A stretch of DNA of 53,403 nucleotides from Planctomycetota bacterium. GTDB taxonomy: Bacteria > Planctomycetota > Planctomycetia > Pirellulales > Pirellulaceae. Below the pieces are notes generated by a model. The model saw nothing but the letters and a program-made list of their open reading frames with translations. It ran no database searches and was not told the origin of the DNA. Where the stretch lies: assembly GCA_963205385.1 (NCBI GenBank), contig CAUJKE010000233.1:1-53403 (forward strand), given 5' to 3'. Below are positions 33,752-41,774 of this stretch, piece after piece. Numbering within the stretch: position 1 is the stretch's first letter; every line of letters begins with the position of its first letter. A program made the position numbers and the translations under genes.

Positions 33752-35917
33752 GTGCTTTCGGCCTGCATGTCTGCCCTACTCCATCTCGACGCTTTGCCCC
33801 GCAATACCACCAAGGGGACGCTCGTGCGCCTCTTGGTGCAAGTCGGCGAGTTGGACAAGAATCGGATCGGCGCAATTCAAATCACGGGACGCAAGGCGAC
33901 GGTGGAAGTGCCCAGCGCCTGGCTCCCGCGGTTGGTTCGCGTGCTCGACAACACGCCGCTAGGTCACCAGCACATTCGCGCTTGGAGCGCGGCCGATAAA
34001 AGCCAGCAGTCCGCGACCGCGAATGAGCATTTCGCGCGGCTGTTGCGGTGGATCGATCTGGAAGCCGCGGCCGAAGCAGAAGCCGCCAAGCTGCGGATGC
34101 GGCGACTCTCGGCAAGCGAAGCGGAGCGGAGCGGGCAAAGTCTGGTGCAACTCGTGATTCGCGATGAGACGACGGGGCTTGGCGCGCGCGTGCTGGTCAC
34201 GCTGGCCAAGCGCGACGCGGCGCAAGGCTTGCCCTGGACTCGGCTGGGGGTCGGCTCGCCGGTGTTGCTCAGTGAAGAAGGGCTCAAAGATCCCGATCCG
34301 CTCCGCGGCATCGTCAGCCGCCGCGATAGCCAAACGATCGAAGTCGCCCTCGCGCGCTGGCCGGAGCCGGAAGCGGATCGCCCCACGTTTCGCATCGATC
34401 TGTCGAGCGACGAAATCGCCCGCGATCGCCAGCGGTATGCGTTGCAGCGTGCGCAGAACGCGAATCACGAGCGGCTCGAGGAGCTGCGGCAAGTATTGCT
34501 CGGCGAGCGCGAGCCGAAATTTGCCCCCTCCGAGTTAGCGCCTGCCGCCGCCGCGCAGCTCAACGCTTCGCAGCGCGACGCGATTGCGTTCGCACTTAGT
34601 GCGCGTGACGTCGCGATCATTCACGGCCCGCCGGGGACCGGCAAGACCACGACGGTCGTGGAGTTGATTCGCCTGGCCGTTGCCCAGGGAGAAAAAGTGC
34701 TCGCTTGCGCACCGAGCAACCTGGCGGTCGATAACATGCTCGAGCGGCTCATCGCTTTAGGCGTCGGCGCTGTGCGGTTGGGACATCCGGCCCGCGTGTC
34801 CCCTGAACTACGCGCGCATACGCTCGATTTGATGGTCGAGAACCATGCCGATCTCAAGGTTGCGCGCAAGCTGATTCGGGACGCGAATCAGCTCCAGCAC
34901 AAGGCGGCGCGCTATACGCGCGCCAAGCCAATGCCCGGCGCGCGGCAGCAACTCAGGGCGGAAGCGCGGCAGCTCTTGGCCGATGCCGAGCGGATCGAGC
35001 GCCAAGCGGTGGCGCAGATTCTCGACCACGCCGAAGTGTTGTGCGTCACGCTCACCGGCCTTGATAGCGACATTCTCGGCGGGCGACAGTTCGACCTGGC
35101 GGTGATCGACGAGGCCTGCCAATCGACCGAGCCGGCGTGTTGGATTCCATTGCTCCGCGCCGGGCGCGTGATCTTGGCCGGCGATCATTTTCAACTTCCC
35201 CCCACCGTCGTCCACCGCGAAGCCGGGCGGGAAGGGTTTTCCGTGAGTCTCTTGGAGCGCTTGATCGAGCTTTACGGCGCAACCAGGCTCGCGCGCCGCT
35301 TGGAAGTGCAGTATCGCATGCACCAGGCGATCATGGCGTTTAGCTCGGCGGAATTTTATGACGATGTGCTCGTGGCTGATCCCTCCGTCGCCGCGCACGT
35401 GCTTGCCGATCTGCCGGACGTTGTGCGTAGCCCGCTCACGGAAACGCCGCTGGAATTCATCGACACAGCCGGCGCCAGTTACGATGAACAACCGGAGCCT
35501 GATGGCGAGAGCCGCCTCAATCCGCAAGAAGCGGAAGTTGTCGAGCGTAAAGTCACGGCGCTCCTGGAGGCCGGCGTGAGCGCGCGCGACATCGCCGTGA
35601 TTTCCCCCTATGCCGCCCAGGTGCGCTCGTTGCGGCAGCGACTCGCGGCGCTCGAGGTGGAGGTGGATACGGTCGATGGCTTTCAAGGCCGTGAGAAAGA
35701 AGCGGTCATCATTTCGCTGGTCCGATCCAATCCCTCCGGCGAGATTGGCTTTTTGGCTGACGTCCGCCGGATGAACGTCGCGCTGACGCGCGCGCGGCGG
35801 AAGCTAATCGTTATCGGCGACAGCGCCACCATTGCGGGACATGAATTCTACCAGCGGTTGCTCGAGTACTTCGAGCTGCTGGGTGGATATAAGACGGTGT
35901 GGGAAGAAATGTACTAA
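33752..35917 (+). CDS. SF1B (UPF1/SMUBP2-like) helicase with DbpA-type N-terminal domain
   Basis: The 721-residue protein is a superfamily 1B helicase. Walker A is GPPGTGKTT (292-300), motif Ia ACAPSNLAVDNMLERL, motif II VIDEACQ (DEAC at 453-456), motif III LAGDHFQLPPTV, motif IV QYRMH, motif V DTVDGFQGREKEAVIISLVRS and motif VI NVALTRARRKLIVIGD. This is the UPF1/IGHMBP2 branch, which unwinds RNA or DNA 5' to 3'. Ahead of the usual 1B barrel, residues about 24-78 (LLVQVGELDKNRIGAIQI, VEVPSAWLPRLVRVLDNT, HIRAW) resemble the RNA-binding domain of DbpA DEAD-box helicases. GTG 33752 has AGGA at normal distance; ATG 33767 is an alternative. Confidence 0.93.
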   Translation: MLSACMSALLHLDALPRNTTKGTLVRLLVQVGELDKNRIGAIQITGRKATVEVPSAWLPRLVRVLDNTPLGHQHIRAWSAADKSQQSATANEHFARLLRWIDLEAAAEAEAAKLRMRRLSASEAERSGQSLVQLVIRDETTGLGARVLVTLAKRDAAQGLPWTRLGVGSPVLLSEEGLKDPDPLRGIVSRRDSQTIEVALARWPEPEADRPTFRIDLSSDEIARDRQRYALQRAQNANHERLEELRQVLLGEREPKFAPSELAPAAAAQLNASQRDAIAFALSARDVAIIHGPPGTGKTTTVVELIRLAVAQGEKVLACAPSNLAVDNMLERLIALGVGAVRLGHPARVSPELRAHTLDLMVENHADLKVARKLIRDANQLQHKAARYTRAKPMPGARQQLRAEARQLLADAERIERQAVAQILDHAEVLCVTLTGLDSDILGGRQFDLAVIDEACQSTEPACWIPLLRAGRVILAGDHFQLPPTVVHREAGREGFSVSLLERLIELYGATRLARRLEVQYRMHQAIMAFSSAEFYDDVLVADPSVAAHVLADLPDVVRSPLTETPLEFIDTAGASYDEQPEPDGESRLNPQEAEVVERKVTALLEAGVSARDIAVISPYAAQVRSLRQRLAALEVEVDTVDGFQGREKEAVIISLVRSNPSGEIGFLADVRRMNVALTRARRKLIVIGDSATIAGHEFYQRLLEYFELLGGYKTVWEEMY

Positions 35918-35967
35918 GGGGCGATCGATCAATAAGTTTCCGATTTTCACGCCGGCCAAAAGATCAC

Positions 35968-35995
35968 GACCCCATCCGCCTTGTGCGGATGGTGA
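35968..35995 (-). repeat. 28-bp hairpin repeat, copy 1
   Basis: An 8-bp stem, CCATCCGC (35972-35979) with GCGGATGG (35985-35992), encloses a 5-base loop. The unit reads TCACC...GGGGTC on the minus strand, opposite to the other copies. Confidence 0.8.
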
Positions 35996-36048
35996 GCGCG
36001 ATGGTGGGCTACCGGCGCCACGCGGCGATCTTCAGCCAAGGAACTCAT

Positions 36049-36076
36049 TCACCATCCGCACGAGGCGGATGGGGTC
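36049..36076 (+). repeat. 28-bp hairpin repeat, copy 2
   Basis: CCATCCGC (36052-36059) pairs with GCGGATGG (36065-36072) across the loop ACGAG. The flanks TCA and GGTC match copies 1 and 3. Confidence 0.8.
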
Positions 36077-36118
36077 TAAGAAATACGAAGCGACAGCGCA
36101 GTTAGCTCACCATCTGGT

Positions 36119-36146
36119 TCACCATCCAGACGAGCTGGATGGGGTC
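36119..36146 (+). repeat. 28-bp hairpin repeat, copy 3
   Basis: CCATCCAG (36122-36129) pairs with CTGGATGG (36135-36142) across the loop ACGAG. Relative to copy 2, two stem bases differ on each side and pairing is kept. The preceding 16 bases are repeated, with changes, at 16411. Confidence 0.8.
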
Positions 36147-36269
36147 CGGGAATTCATTCGGGGCCAGCCACAGATCAGCATCCAGATGTCACGCAAGTCG
36201 CGACTTTCGTATACACAAGCCCAGAAAGTTATTTACCGAACGCCCCTAACGCTGCCAGCCAGGCCGTGC

Positions 36270-36740
36270 TCAATACATTCGCCGCTGGGCATTGGCTTCC
36301 CAAGCGCGAAAGACTTCCAACGCTTCGTCGCGCAACAGCGGAATCAGCGGGAGGCTGCGTTGATCAGCGGGGAGGGGTAGTTCGTGGCGAATGAAGTCGT
36401 CCGCGAAGCCGATCGCCGCGGCGTCTTGACTCTGGCAACCGAAGTAGATCCGCTCGACGCGCGCCCAATACGCCGCCGCGAGGCACATCGGGCACGGTTC
36501 GCAACTCGCATAGATCACCGCTCCCGCAAGATGGAAGTCGCCCAGCGCGCTGCAAGCCGCGCGAATGGCGACCACTTCCGCATGCGCGGTGGGATCCTGA
36601 TCGACCAGCACCCGATTCCAGCCGCGGCCCAGCACTTCGCCATCGCGCACCACGACCGCGCCGAACGGGCCGCCGTTGCCGCGCGCGGAACCAGCCATCG
36701 CCAACTGAATCGCTTCACGCAAATGGGTTTCGTGCATCAT
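36270..36740 (-). CDS. GuaD-like guanine/nucleoside deaminase
   Basis: The 156-residue protein is a CDA-fold deaminase very like Bacillus GuaD in length and motifs. Zinc ligands are His53 (TAHAEV, with catalytic Glu55) and Cys83 and Cys86 (SCEPCPMC). GNGGPFGAVVV and the C-terminal FEVFRAWE-like segment with an aromatic end also match that family, which deaminates guanine to xanthine. Other relatives act on cytosine, ammelide or tRNA adenosine, so the substrate is inferred. ATG 36740 with GAGG upstream, or ATG 36737, is the start. The gene begins 24 bases after the stop of the glycosidase gene on the same strand, so the two are likely co-transcribed. Confidence 0.88.
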   Translation of the reverse strand: MMHETHLREAIQLAMAGSARGNGGPFGAVVVRDGEVLGRGWNRVLVDQDPTAHAEVVAIRAACSALGDFHLAGAVIYASCEPCPMCLAAAYWARVERIYFGCQSQDAAAIGFADDFIRHELPLPADQRSLPLIPLLRDEALEVFRAWEANAQRRMY

Positions 36741-36764
36741 GCCGCCTCGAGGTCTTATCAACCA

Positions 36765-38066
36765 CTACTCGTGTTTATCGTCAACGCTGCTTTCCAATTG
36801 CAAGTCGTGGCACGCTTGGATGTAACTCGCGGCGCTCCAGGCTTGATAGGCCTTGCCCATGGGGCGGCCGGTCACGCCGTGATGCCACTCGTTAAACTCC
36901 CAGTCGTGTTCGATTCCCTGCTTGACCATCTGCGTTAGTTTTACCATCTCGCGGCGGGCGAGTTCACGGAAGCCGAGCCGGTGAATGTAGCGCACCCACA
37001 AGCCGCCGACGAGCGGCCAAATGCCGCCGTTGTGATAGTGATTCGGCAAGTTGAGCAGGTTCACGGTGAAGTAGTCGCGCCATTCGGGATCACCTGCATG
37101 CACCGGCGGATACAAATTGCGAACCGGCGCCGGCTCGTTAATCCCCACGCCCCACAAGAAGCGAAAGGTCATCATCGCCTGTTTTTTGCTGACAATGTCG
37201 TACATCAGATACGCCAAGAGATTCGCGTAGACGTCGCACCGCCAGGAAAAACCAAATGGGGAGAGCTGCGCCACGAGGTACCGTGCATCGCCCAGCGATG
37301 ATTGCGCCGCGGCGAACTGCGAGCGCAGCGGCGACTCGCCCTCAGTGCTGGGCCAAAAGTTCTGGTTGATGACCGTGCGCACGTGTTGCGCCCAACTGCG
37401 ATAGTCGGCCGTCGTTTGCTCGTGCCCCAGATGCTCCAGGATGTTGGCGTAGCAAACCAGGCAGCGGTACCACAAAACTTCATCGTAGAGAACGTGGTAA
37501 CTCCGCGCGAACAGATCGGTCCAGTCCCCCGCTTCCGGGATTTCCAACAAGCCGCAATTGTTGGAGTCGTGCGCGCCGAGCCAATCCATGGCCCGTTGTA
37601 GCTGCGCCTGATATTCCTCGATGAGCGACCAGTCGCCGGTCTCGCTGGCATAGCGCCACATGGCGATGATCAGCCACAGGCCGCTGTCGATCGAAGCGAT
37701 ATTGCCGACGCCGCTGTAGTCCGGTTCATCCGTTTCGATGCGCACGTTTGCGGGAATTTGCCCCGTCGGCGCTTGCTTGGACATCAGCGTGCGCAGCGTC
37801 GCCTGTTGGCAAGCGCGCACGTCCTCGTCATCCAGGTCGAGCGTCCAGACCACGGTCATCGCGCCGTCGCGCCCCCAGACGGAGCGGTAGTTCACGTCCG
37901 TCCCGTAGACCGAATTATCCTTCAGCGAACAAGCGGAAAACCCTTTCGGCGTAATGTTGCGATACAACGCATCGATCGCCCGATGGTACCCTTCCGCAAG
38001 CAGATCTCGCTCGGATGGCGAGAGCTCGCGGTATTCCGACGGCGAAAATAAGATGCGTTGGGCCAT
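36765..38066 (-). CDS. (Alpha/alpha)6-barrel glycoside hydrolase, debranching/invertase-like
   Basis: The 433-residue cytoplasmic protein has no signal peptide. Blocks such as SVWGRDGAMTVVWTL, PTGQIPANVRIETD, GNIASIDSGLWLIIAMWRYA, ETGDWSLIEEY and IPEAGDWTDLF are those of (alpha/alpha)6-barrel glycosidases. They resemble amylo-alpha-1,6-glucosidases and GH100 neutral invertases most. The Asp in WGRDGAM and acidic residues in EAGDWTDL are candidate catalytic positions by analogy. I cannot decide between glycogen debranching and sucrose cleavage. The gene precedes the GuaD-like gene by 24 bases. A perfect inverted repeat lies about 110 bases upstream of its start. Confidence 0.78.
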   Translation of the reverse strand: MAQRILFSPSEYRELSPSERDLLAEGYHRAIDALYRNITPKGFSACSLKDNSVYGTDVNYRSVWGRDGAMTVVWTLDLDDEDVRACQQATLRTLMSKQAPTGQIPANVRIETDEPDYSGVGNIASIDSGLWLIIAMWRYASETGDWSLIEEYQAQLQRAMDWLGAHDSNNCGLLEIPEAGDWTDLFARSYHVLYDEVLWYRCLVCYANILEHLGHEQTTADYRSWAQHVRTVINQNFWPSTEGESPLRSQFAAAQSSLGDARYLVAQLSPFGFSWRCDVYANLLAYLMYDIVSKKQAMMTFRFLWGVGINEPAPVRNLYPPVHAGDPEWRDYFTVNLLNLPNHYHNGGIWPLVGGLWVRYIHRLGFRELARREMVKLTQMVKQGIEHDWEFNEWHHGVTGRPMGKAYQAWSAASYIQACHDLQLESSVDDKHE

Positions 38067-38174
38067 AGTTACTCCAGGCGGTGTTGTGGCCGGCTATCGC
38101 TCGTTGCCAACGGTGGCGGCGCGCGGGGATCGATCAGCGTTCACAAGCATGACGACTCGCAAACATAACACCCG

Positions 38175-38193
38175 CCTCCGCGGACCGCGGAGG
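38175..38193. repeat. Perfect 9-bp inverted repeat, possible operator
   Basis: CCTCCGCGG (38175-38183) and CCGCGGAGG (38185-38193) flank a single base. It lies between the RidA gene and the glycosidase gene, both on the minus strand. There is no T-run, so a binding site is as likely as a terminator. Confidence 0.4.
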
Positions 38194-38268
38194 AATATGC
38201 CGATCATGCGGGGAAAGAGCGCATTCTCTCGAACATTTTGCCGATTTTCACGGCAGCCGCCGACGGCG

Positions 38269-38745
38269 TCACGCATTCAATTCGAAAATCACTTCGATCT
38301 CGACGCTGATGTTGCCGGGCAAGCTTCCCATCCCCACAGCGCTGCGAGCGCCGACGCCGTGATCGCTCCCCCAGACCGCCGCGAACAACTCGCTGCAGCC
38401 GTTGATTACCTGGGGGTGTTCCTTGAACTCCGCGGTGCAATTGACCATGCCGAGTGTCTTGATGACGCGCTTGACCTTGTCGAGGCTACCGAGTCCCGCC
38501 TGAAGCGTGGCGAGAATTGCGAGCCCTGTTTGCCGCGCGGCGATGTATCCGGCGTCTTGGTCGACTTCGCTCCCCACGCGCCCCAAGAGTAACGTCCCAT
38601 CCGTCTGCAGCGGACCATGCCCCGAAACATAGGCCAGGTTGCCGACCACGACGAGCGGCTTATAGACCCCCATCGCCTTGGGCGCGGGAGGAAGTTGCAG
38701 GTGGTGCTTTGTCAAAAATTCTTGCAGCAATGCATCGGCGCTCAT
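38269..38745 (-). CDS. RidA-family (YjgF/UK114) protein
   Basis: The 158-residue protein matches the RidA family branch with slightly long members. Blocks are LAYVSGHGPLQTDGTLLLGRVG, QTGLAILATLQAGLGSLDKVKRVIKTLGMVNCT, and the C-terminal GARSAVGMGSLPGNISVEIEVIF. Arg in GARSAVG is the position of the arginine that, in RidA, helps deaminate 2-aminoacrylate and other reactive enamines. The conserved glutamate sits in VEIEVI. The sub-family differs from E. coli RidA, so the exact reaction is inferred. It is transcribed leftward; a near-perfect hairpin (GAGTTT at 38767 with AAACTC at 38782) lies about 20-40 bases upstream of its start. Confidence 0.9.
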   Translation of the reverse strand: MSADALLQEFLTKHHLQLPPAPKAMGVYKPLVVVGNLAYVSGHGPLQTDGTLLLGRVGSEVDQDAGYIAARQTGLAILATLQAGLGSLDKVKRVIKTLGMVNCTAEFKEHPQVINGCSELFAAVWGSDHGVGARSAVGMGSLPGNISVEIEVIFELNA

Positions 38746-39068
38746 GGATATCTCCCGGGCTCGGATGAGTTTGTTACCAGTAAACTCTCGCCATCATAAC
38801 GCGGTTCGCGTAATCGGGCGATGACCGATCCCGCGGAGCAGGTTGAAATGGGGGCGCACGCGCCAGGCGGGTTGTCAACCTCAACAAACAGCCCGCACGT
38901 TGTTCGCGGCGCGACCGAAGTGGTCGCCTGCCGCCCGCCGCACTGCTGGATGAACGGCCAGTTGCGACCGCGAAACAGCGCCCATGGCACGCCGTGGGCG
39001 TTGGCGCGCCGATTGCATTGTTGCAGGATGTTCGATTCGTAAAGCTTGCAGTGAGGGAGGGGCGTGCG
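38746..39068. other. Divergent intergenic region, no gene seen
   Basis: This 323-base stretch separates the leftward RidA gene and the rightward pilin-like gene. No convincing gene or consensus promoter was found. The only structure noted is the imperfect inverted repeat at 38767-38787 close to the RidA start. Confidence 0.5.
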
Positions 39069-39404
39069 ATGTGGTTGGCATTCTGGAACGACGAGCACGG
39101 CGTCATCATCTCCGCCGAATTGATCATCATTTTGTCGATTCTGGTCTTGGCGATGGTGGTAGGCCTGGCGACACTGCGCGACGCGGTGGTGACGGAAATG
39201 GCCGATGTCGGCGCGGCAATTGGCACGCAAGATCAGAGCTATCGTTTCACTGGCGTCGTCGCGCATGCAGCGGCGACCGCGGGATCCACCTTCGCGGACG
39301 CTAACGATTTCTGCGATAACGCGAATTCAACGAACAACGTCAACAGCCGTTGTATCCTCATGACGTCCCCGCAACCGCTGATGGGAACGGAAGGAACGCC
39401 ATAA
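39069..39404 (+). CDS. Flp-like pilin or similar single-helix protein
   Basis: ATG 39069 is chosen because GGGAGGGG lies about 8 bases upstream. The 111-residue protein starts with a short amphipathic lead (MWLAFWNDEHG). One hydrophobic helix follows (VIISAELIIILSILVLAMVVGLAT), with a glutamate at position 17 of the protein like the Glu5 of Flp and type IV pilins. The remainder is a small polar domain with two cysteines. This layout resembles Flp pilins and planctomycete pilin-like proteins with the DE.G...EL pattern. No Tad assembly genes are nearby, so it is an orphan, and the pilin call is an inference. A strong terminator follows at 39424. Confidence 0.65.
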   Translation: MWLAFWNDEHGVIISAELIIILSILVLAMVVGLATLRDAVVTEMADVGAAIGTQDQSYRFTGVVAHAAATAGSTFADANDFCDNANSTNNVNSRCILMTSPQPLMGTEGTP

Positions 39405-39423
39405 CTCGGACGCACGCGATTTC

Positions 39424-39453
39424 AGGCCCTCGAAATGGATGTCGAGGGCCTTT
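39424..39453 (+). terminator. Terminator after the pilin-like gene
   Basis: A perfect 10-bp stem, AGGCCCTCGA (39424-39433) with TCGAGGGCCT (39442-39451), has an 8-base loop and is followed by a short T-rich stretch. It lies 20 bases after the stop codon. Confidence 0.65.
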
Positions 39454-39469
39454 GCCTTGCGCCAACGGT

Positions 39470-39475
39470 TATAAT
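39470..39475 (+). promoter_or_regulatory. Possible -10 box (TATAAT) upstream of a DUF1080 gene
   Basis: A perfect TATAAT lies 49 bases upstream of ATG 39524. No good -35 box is present at the usual distance, so this is weak evidence; transcription would start near 39482. Confidence 0.35.
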
Positions 39476-39523
39476 CACCGACCGAGGCTTCGCTCAGTGT
39501 GTTTCTTTCCGAGGAGACCGAAG

Positions 39524-40219
39524 ATGTCTGGCATTCGCTGCGTTGTTGGCATTTGGATAGCCCTCGCCTGTCTGTCTTGTGCGCGTGCCCAGGAGCGGGG
39601 CGAAGGTTTCACGCGACTCTTTACGGAGGACGGCGCCCCCGAGGGGTGGACGGTGCGGGCGTGGAACGACTTGGGGCAAATCGCCGGCGAAGGAACCGCT
39701 TGGACCGTGAAAGACGGCGTGCTGAGGCCGGGTGAGGTGCGCGGCACCTGGCTTGTGAGCGAGCAGGAATTTGGCGACTTCGTGCTGGAGTTTGAAATCA
39801 AACTCACGGAAGTCGGCAACTCCGGCGTCGCTTTGCGCGCGCCGCTGCAAGGCGATCCGGCGTTTGCAGCCTTGGAAATGCAAGTCGCCGATCTGCGCTA
39901 TAATCGCCAGGCGAAAGAGCACGAACTCACCGGTGCGCTCTATCGAGCTTTGGCCCCTATGAAGCAAGTTTATAAGCCCACCGAGTGGAACACGTTCCAC
40001 ATCGAACTGCAAGGTTCGCGACTCAAAGCCACGCTCAACGGAGAGGCGATTCAAGAAGTCGATCTCTCGACGCTCGATCAACCGACGAAGCGTCACGACG
40101 GGAGCGACGCTCCCCCGGTGAAAGACCGCCCCGCGCGCGGCCACATCGGCTTTCAACACTTAAGCCGCAATAACGAACCAGTCCTGATTCGCAACGTGCG
40201 GCTCAAGGAATTGAAGTAG
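39524..40219 (+). CDS. Exported DUF1080 (3-keto-disaccharide hydrolase-like) protein
   Basis: ATG 39524 is set by GAGGAG at 39511-39516 and gives a signal peptide (IRCVVGIWIALACLSCARA). A single lamin-G-like DUF1080 domain fills the rest. Family signs are FTRLFTEDGAPEGWTV, DGVLRPGEVRGTWLVSEQEFGDFVLEFEIKL, NSGVALRAPL, and the C-terminal HIGFQHLSRNNEPVLIRNVRLKEL. Relatives are named 3-keto-disaccharide hydrolases and are very numerous in planctomycetes, often beside oxidoreductases that make 3-keto sugars. The 231-residue length is normal. Here the neighbours are a pilin-like gene and a convergent zinc-ribbon gene, so pathway context is lacking. Confidence 0.88.
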   Translation: MSGIRCVVGIWIALACLSCARAQERGEGFTRLFTEDGAPEGWTVRAWNDLGQIAGEGTAWTVKDGVLRPGEVRGTWLVSEQEFGDFVLEFEIKLTEVGNSGVALRAPLQGDPAFAALEMQVADLRYNRQAKEHELTGALYRALAPMKQVYKPTEWNTFHIELQGSRLKATLNGEAIQEVDLSTLDQPTKRHDGSDAPPVKDRPARGHIGFQHLSRNNEPVLIRNVRLKELK

Positions 40220-40266
40220 CAGATCATCAACATGTTCGCATCGCTCGCCAAGCAACGCCTCGACAT

Positions 40267-40575
40267 TCAGCGAACCAGAATCGCCCAGGCCATGAGGGCG
40301 AAGCCGGAGATCATGGCGATCAGCGCGAGGATGGCGCCGAGCGTGACCCAAGCCTGTTGCTTGGGGAGCGGTGCATCGTGGTACAGCAGATACTCGCCGC
40401 AATAGGGGCAAGCATCTGCTTCGGCATAGATTTCCTCGCCGCAACCGGGACACGGAATCGTCGGCTCTCCTTCGTCGCCATCGTGCGCGGGATCGAGCGC
40501 ATCATCGAATCCGTCGTCCGCGTGCCAGTCGCGGCCGTCTTCCGCATCGTCGTTCCAAGGCGAATAGCCGGACAT
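40267..40575 (-). CDS. Small zinc-ribbon membrane protein
   Basis: The 102-residue protein has an acidic, disordered N-terminus (about residues 1-38). A zinc ribbon with two CxxC pairs follows (CPGC and CPYC, about 13 residues apart), then a short linker and one C-terminal membrane helix (VTLGAILALIAMISGFALMAWAIL). The ribbon should be cytoplasmic, with the protein tail-anchored. The same ribbon-plus-helix design occurs in two other proteins of this window (972-1871 and 6344-7819). Function is unknown. It converges with the DUF1080 gene and lies 104 bases after the start of the next gene on its strand. Confidence 0.72.
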   Translation of the reverse strand: MSGYSPWNDDAEDGRDWHADDGFDDALDPAHDGDEGEPTIPCPGCGEEIYAEADACPYCGEYLLYHDAPLPKQQAWVTLGAILALIAMISGFALMAWAILVR

Positions 40576-40679
40576 GGCGGCTCCGTGGAAATCCAGTTTG
40601 CAATCACAGCGTCACGCTTGATTGTAGACCAGATCGCCGAAAAGTTCCGCGCCGGCTGGGCAATTTATCGCCCCCCGCG

Positions 40680-41561
40680 CTAGAACGGGGCCGTAGCGTC
40701 GTCCGCCGGGGCGAGCGCGAACTGCCGGAGCGCGTCGAGCGCCGCGACCAGGTCGTCGCGGGGCAGTTCTTCCCATTTTTGGCCGCGGTATTTGAGAATC
40801 AGCAGCTTGAAGTTCTCGACGGCCTCGGCCACGTCGTCCGGCAAATCGGCCAGGCTCTCAAACGGACGAATGCGCTCCACAGGAACGGACAAAGCCTGTC
40901 CATCCACATCGTCGCCGCCCCCTTCCGCATACGACTCGCGACTGTCGGCGCTCGCCTGACGCTCCGCGTCTTCGTCGCCGAAGTCGGGCCCCTCGTGCCG
41001 CGGGCCACTGAGCACCTCGCCGAACTCCGCGGAAATCGGGGCGTCCTTTTGGGCCGGCTCAAAGTCTTCATCCAACTCGCTGGCGACTTCATCTTCCGCC
41101 TGCGGTTTCTCGCTCGCGACTGCGCCGAGTGTTTCCCAGCGCTGGTTGCGCATTTTGGAAACGGACCAACCGCTCTGAACGGCTCCCTCCAGCCACATCT
41201 CGGCATCTTCCCAGTCGATGGCCGCCTGAAAATGGCTCCAGTACAGACTGGGGTAGTCGCCACCGACGCGGCCAAAACGTTGGGAGACCCGCCGCAAACG
41301 GCCCACATGCTGCCCGGTCACGCCGCCGACGAGACGCGCCCAGGCTTCATCGGCGTATTCACTGGCCTCCGCGCCGCTGTCGATGAGCTGCGCGCGCCAC
41401 TCACAAATAATGCGGCCTTTTTCCCAGTTCGTGGTGCTGACGAGTTGATTCCACGCCCCCACATAAGGCTGCGAAGCTTGCACGAGCTCCGCGGCAAGGG
41501 GCGATTCCGAGAGAGCATCTTCGCTGAGCGAAACCGACGACACATCCGGCGTATCGGGCAT
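40680..41561 (-). CDS. Uncharacterised 293-residue protein
   Basis: No family is firmly recognised. The N-terminal half is helical and well conserved in appearance (WNQLVSTTNWEKGRIICEW, LVGGVTGQHVGRLRRVSQRFG). It includes YWSHFQAAIDWEDAEMWLEG and SGWSVSKMRNQRWE, a pattern similar to the WSHY...GWSVRxL stretch of YhcG/DUF1016 and some ParB-like DNA-associated proteins. The middle (about 150-215) is acidic and disordered; the last 60 residues are again helical. No signal or membrane helix is present. A DNA-related role is only an inference from the motif. The zinc-ribbon gene follows downstream on the same strand. Confidence 0.65.
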   Translation of the reverse strand: MPDTPDVSSVSLSEDALSESPLAAELVQASQPYVGAWNQLVSTTNWEKGRIICEWRAQLIDSGAEASEYADEAWARLVGGVTGQHVGRLRRVSQRFGRVGGDYPSLYWSHFQAAIDWEDAEMWLEGAVQSGWSVSKMRNQRWETLGAVASEKPQAEDEVASELDEDFEPAQKDAPISAEFGEVLSGPRHEGPDFGDEDAERQASADSRESYAEGGGDDVDGQALSVPVERIRPFESLADLPDDVAEAVENFKLLILKYRGQKWEELPRDDLVAALDALRQFALAPADDATAPF

Positions 41562-41774
41562 GGAACTTCCTGCGTGTGAGCGAGAAAAACCGGCGCGGCC
41601 GCGTGGAGCGAGTTCGCGCCGGAATTGAGGATGATGGGCTGAAGACTCAAGCTAACAATTTTCAAATCCCCTGCGAGGCGCTGTGGCGCGAGAATCAGAA
41701 CCGCTTAGCTGGCCGCTAGTTCGGTTCCGAGCGGTGAGCGCCGACGCTGGGGAAAACCTGTTGATCGCCGCACG

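Larger units (their letters stand above)
35918..36269. other. Convergent intergenic region with three hairpin repeats
   Basis: This 352-base stretch between the helicase gene and the convergent deaminase gene has no convincing gene. It holds three copies of a 28-bp hairpin element, at 35968-35995 (inverted), 36049-36076 and 36119-36146. Between and after them lies unremarkable GC-rich sequence. The position, between two gene ends, would suit transcription termination or mRNA end protection. Confidence 0.7.
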
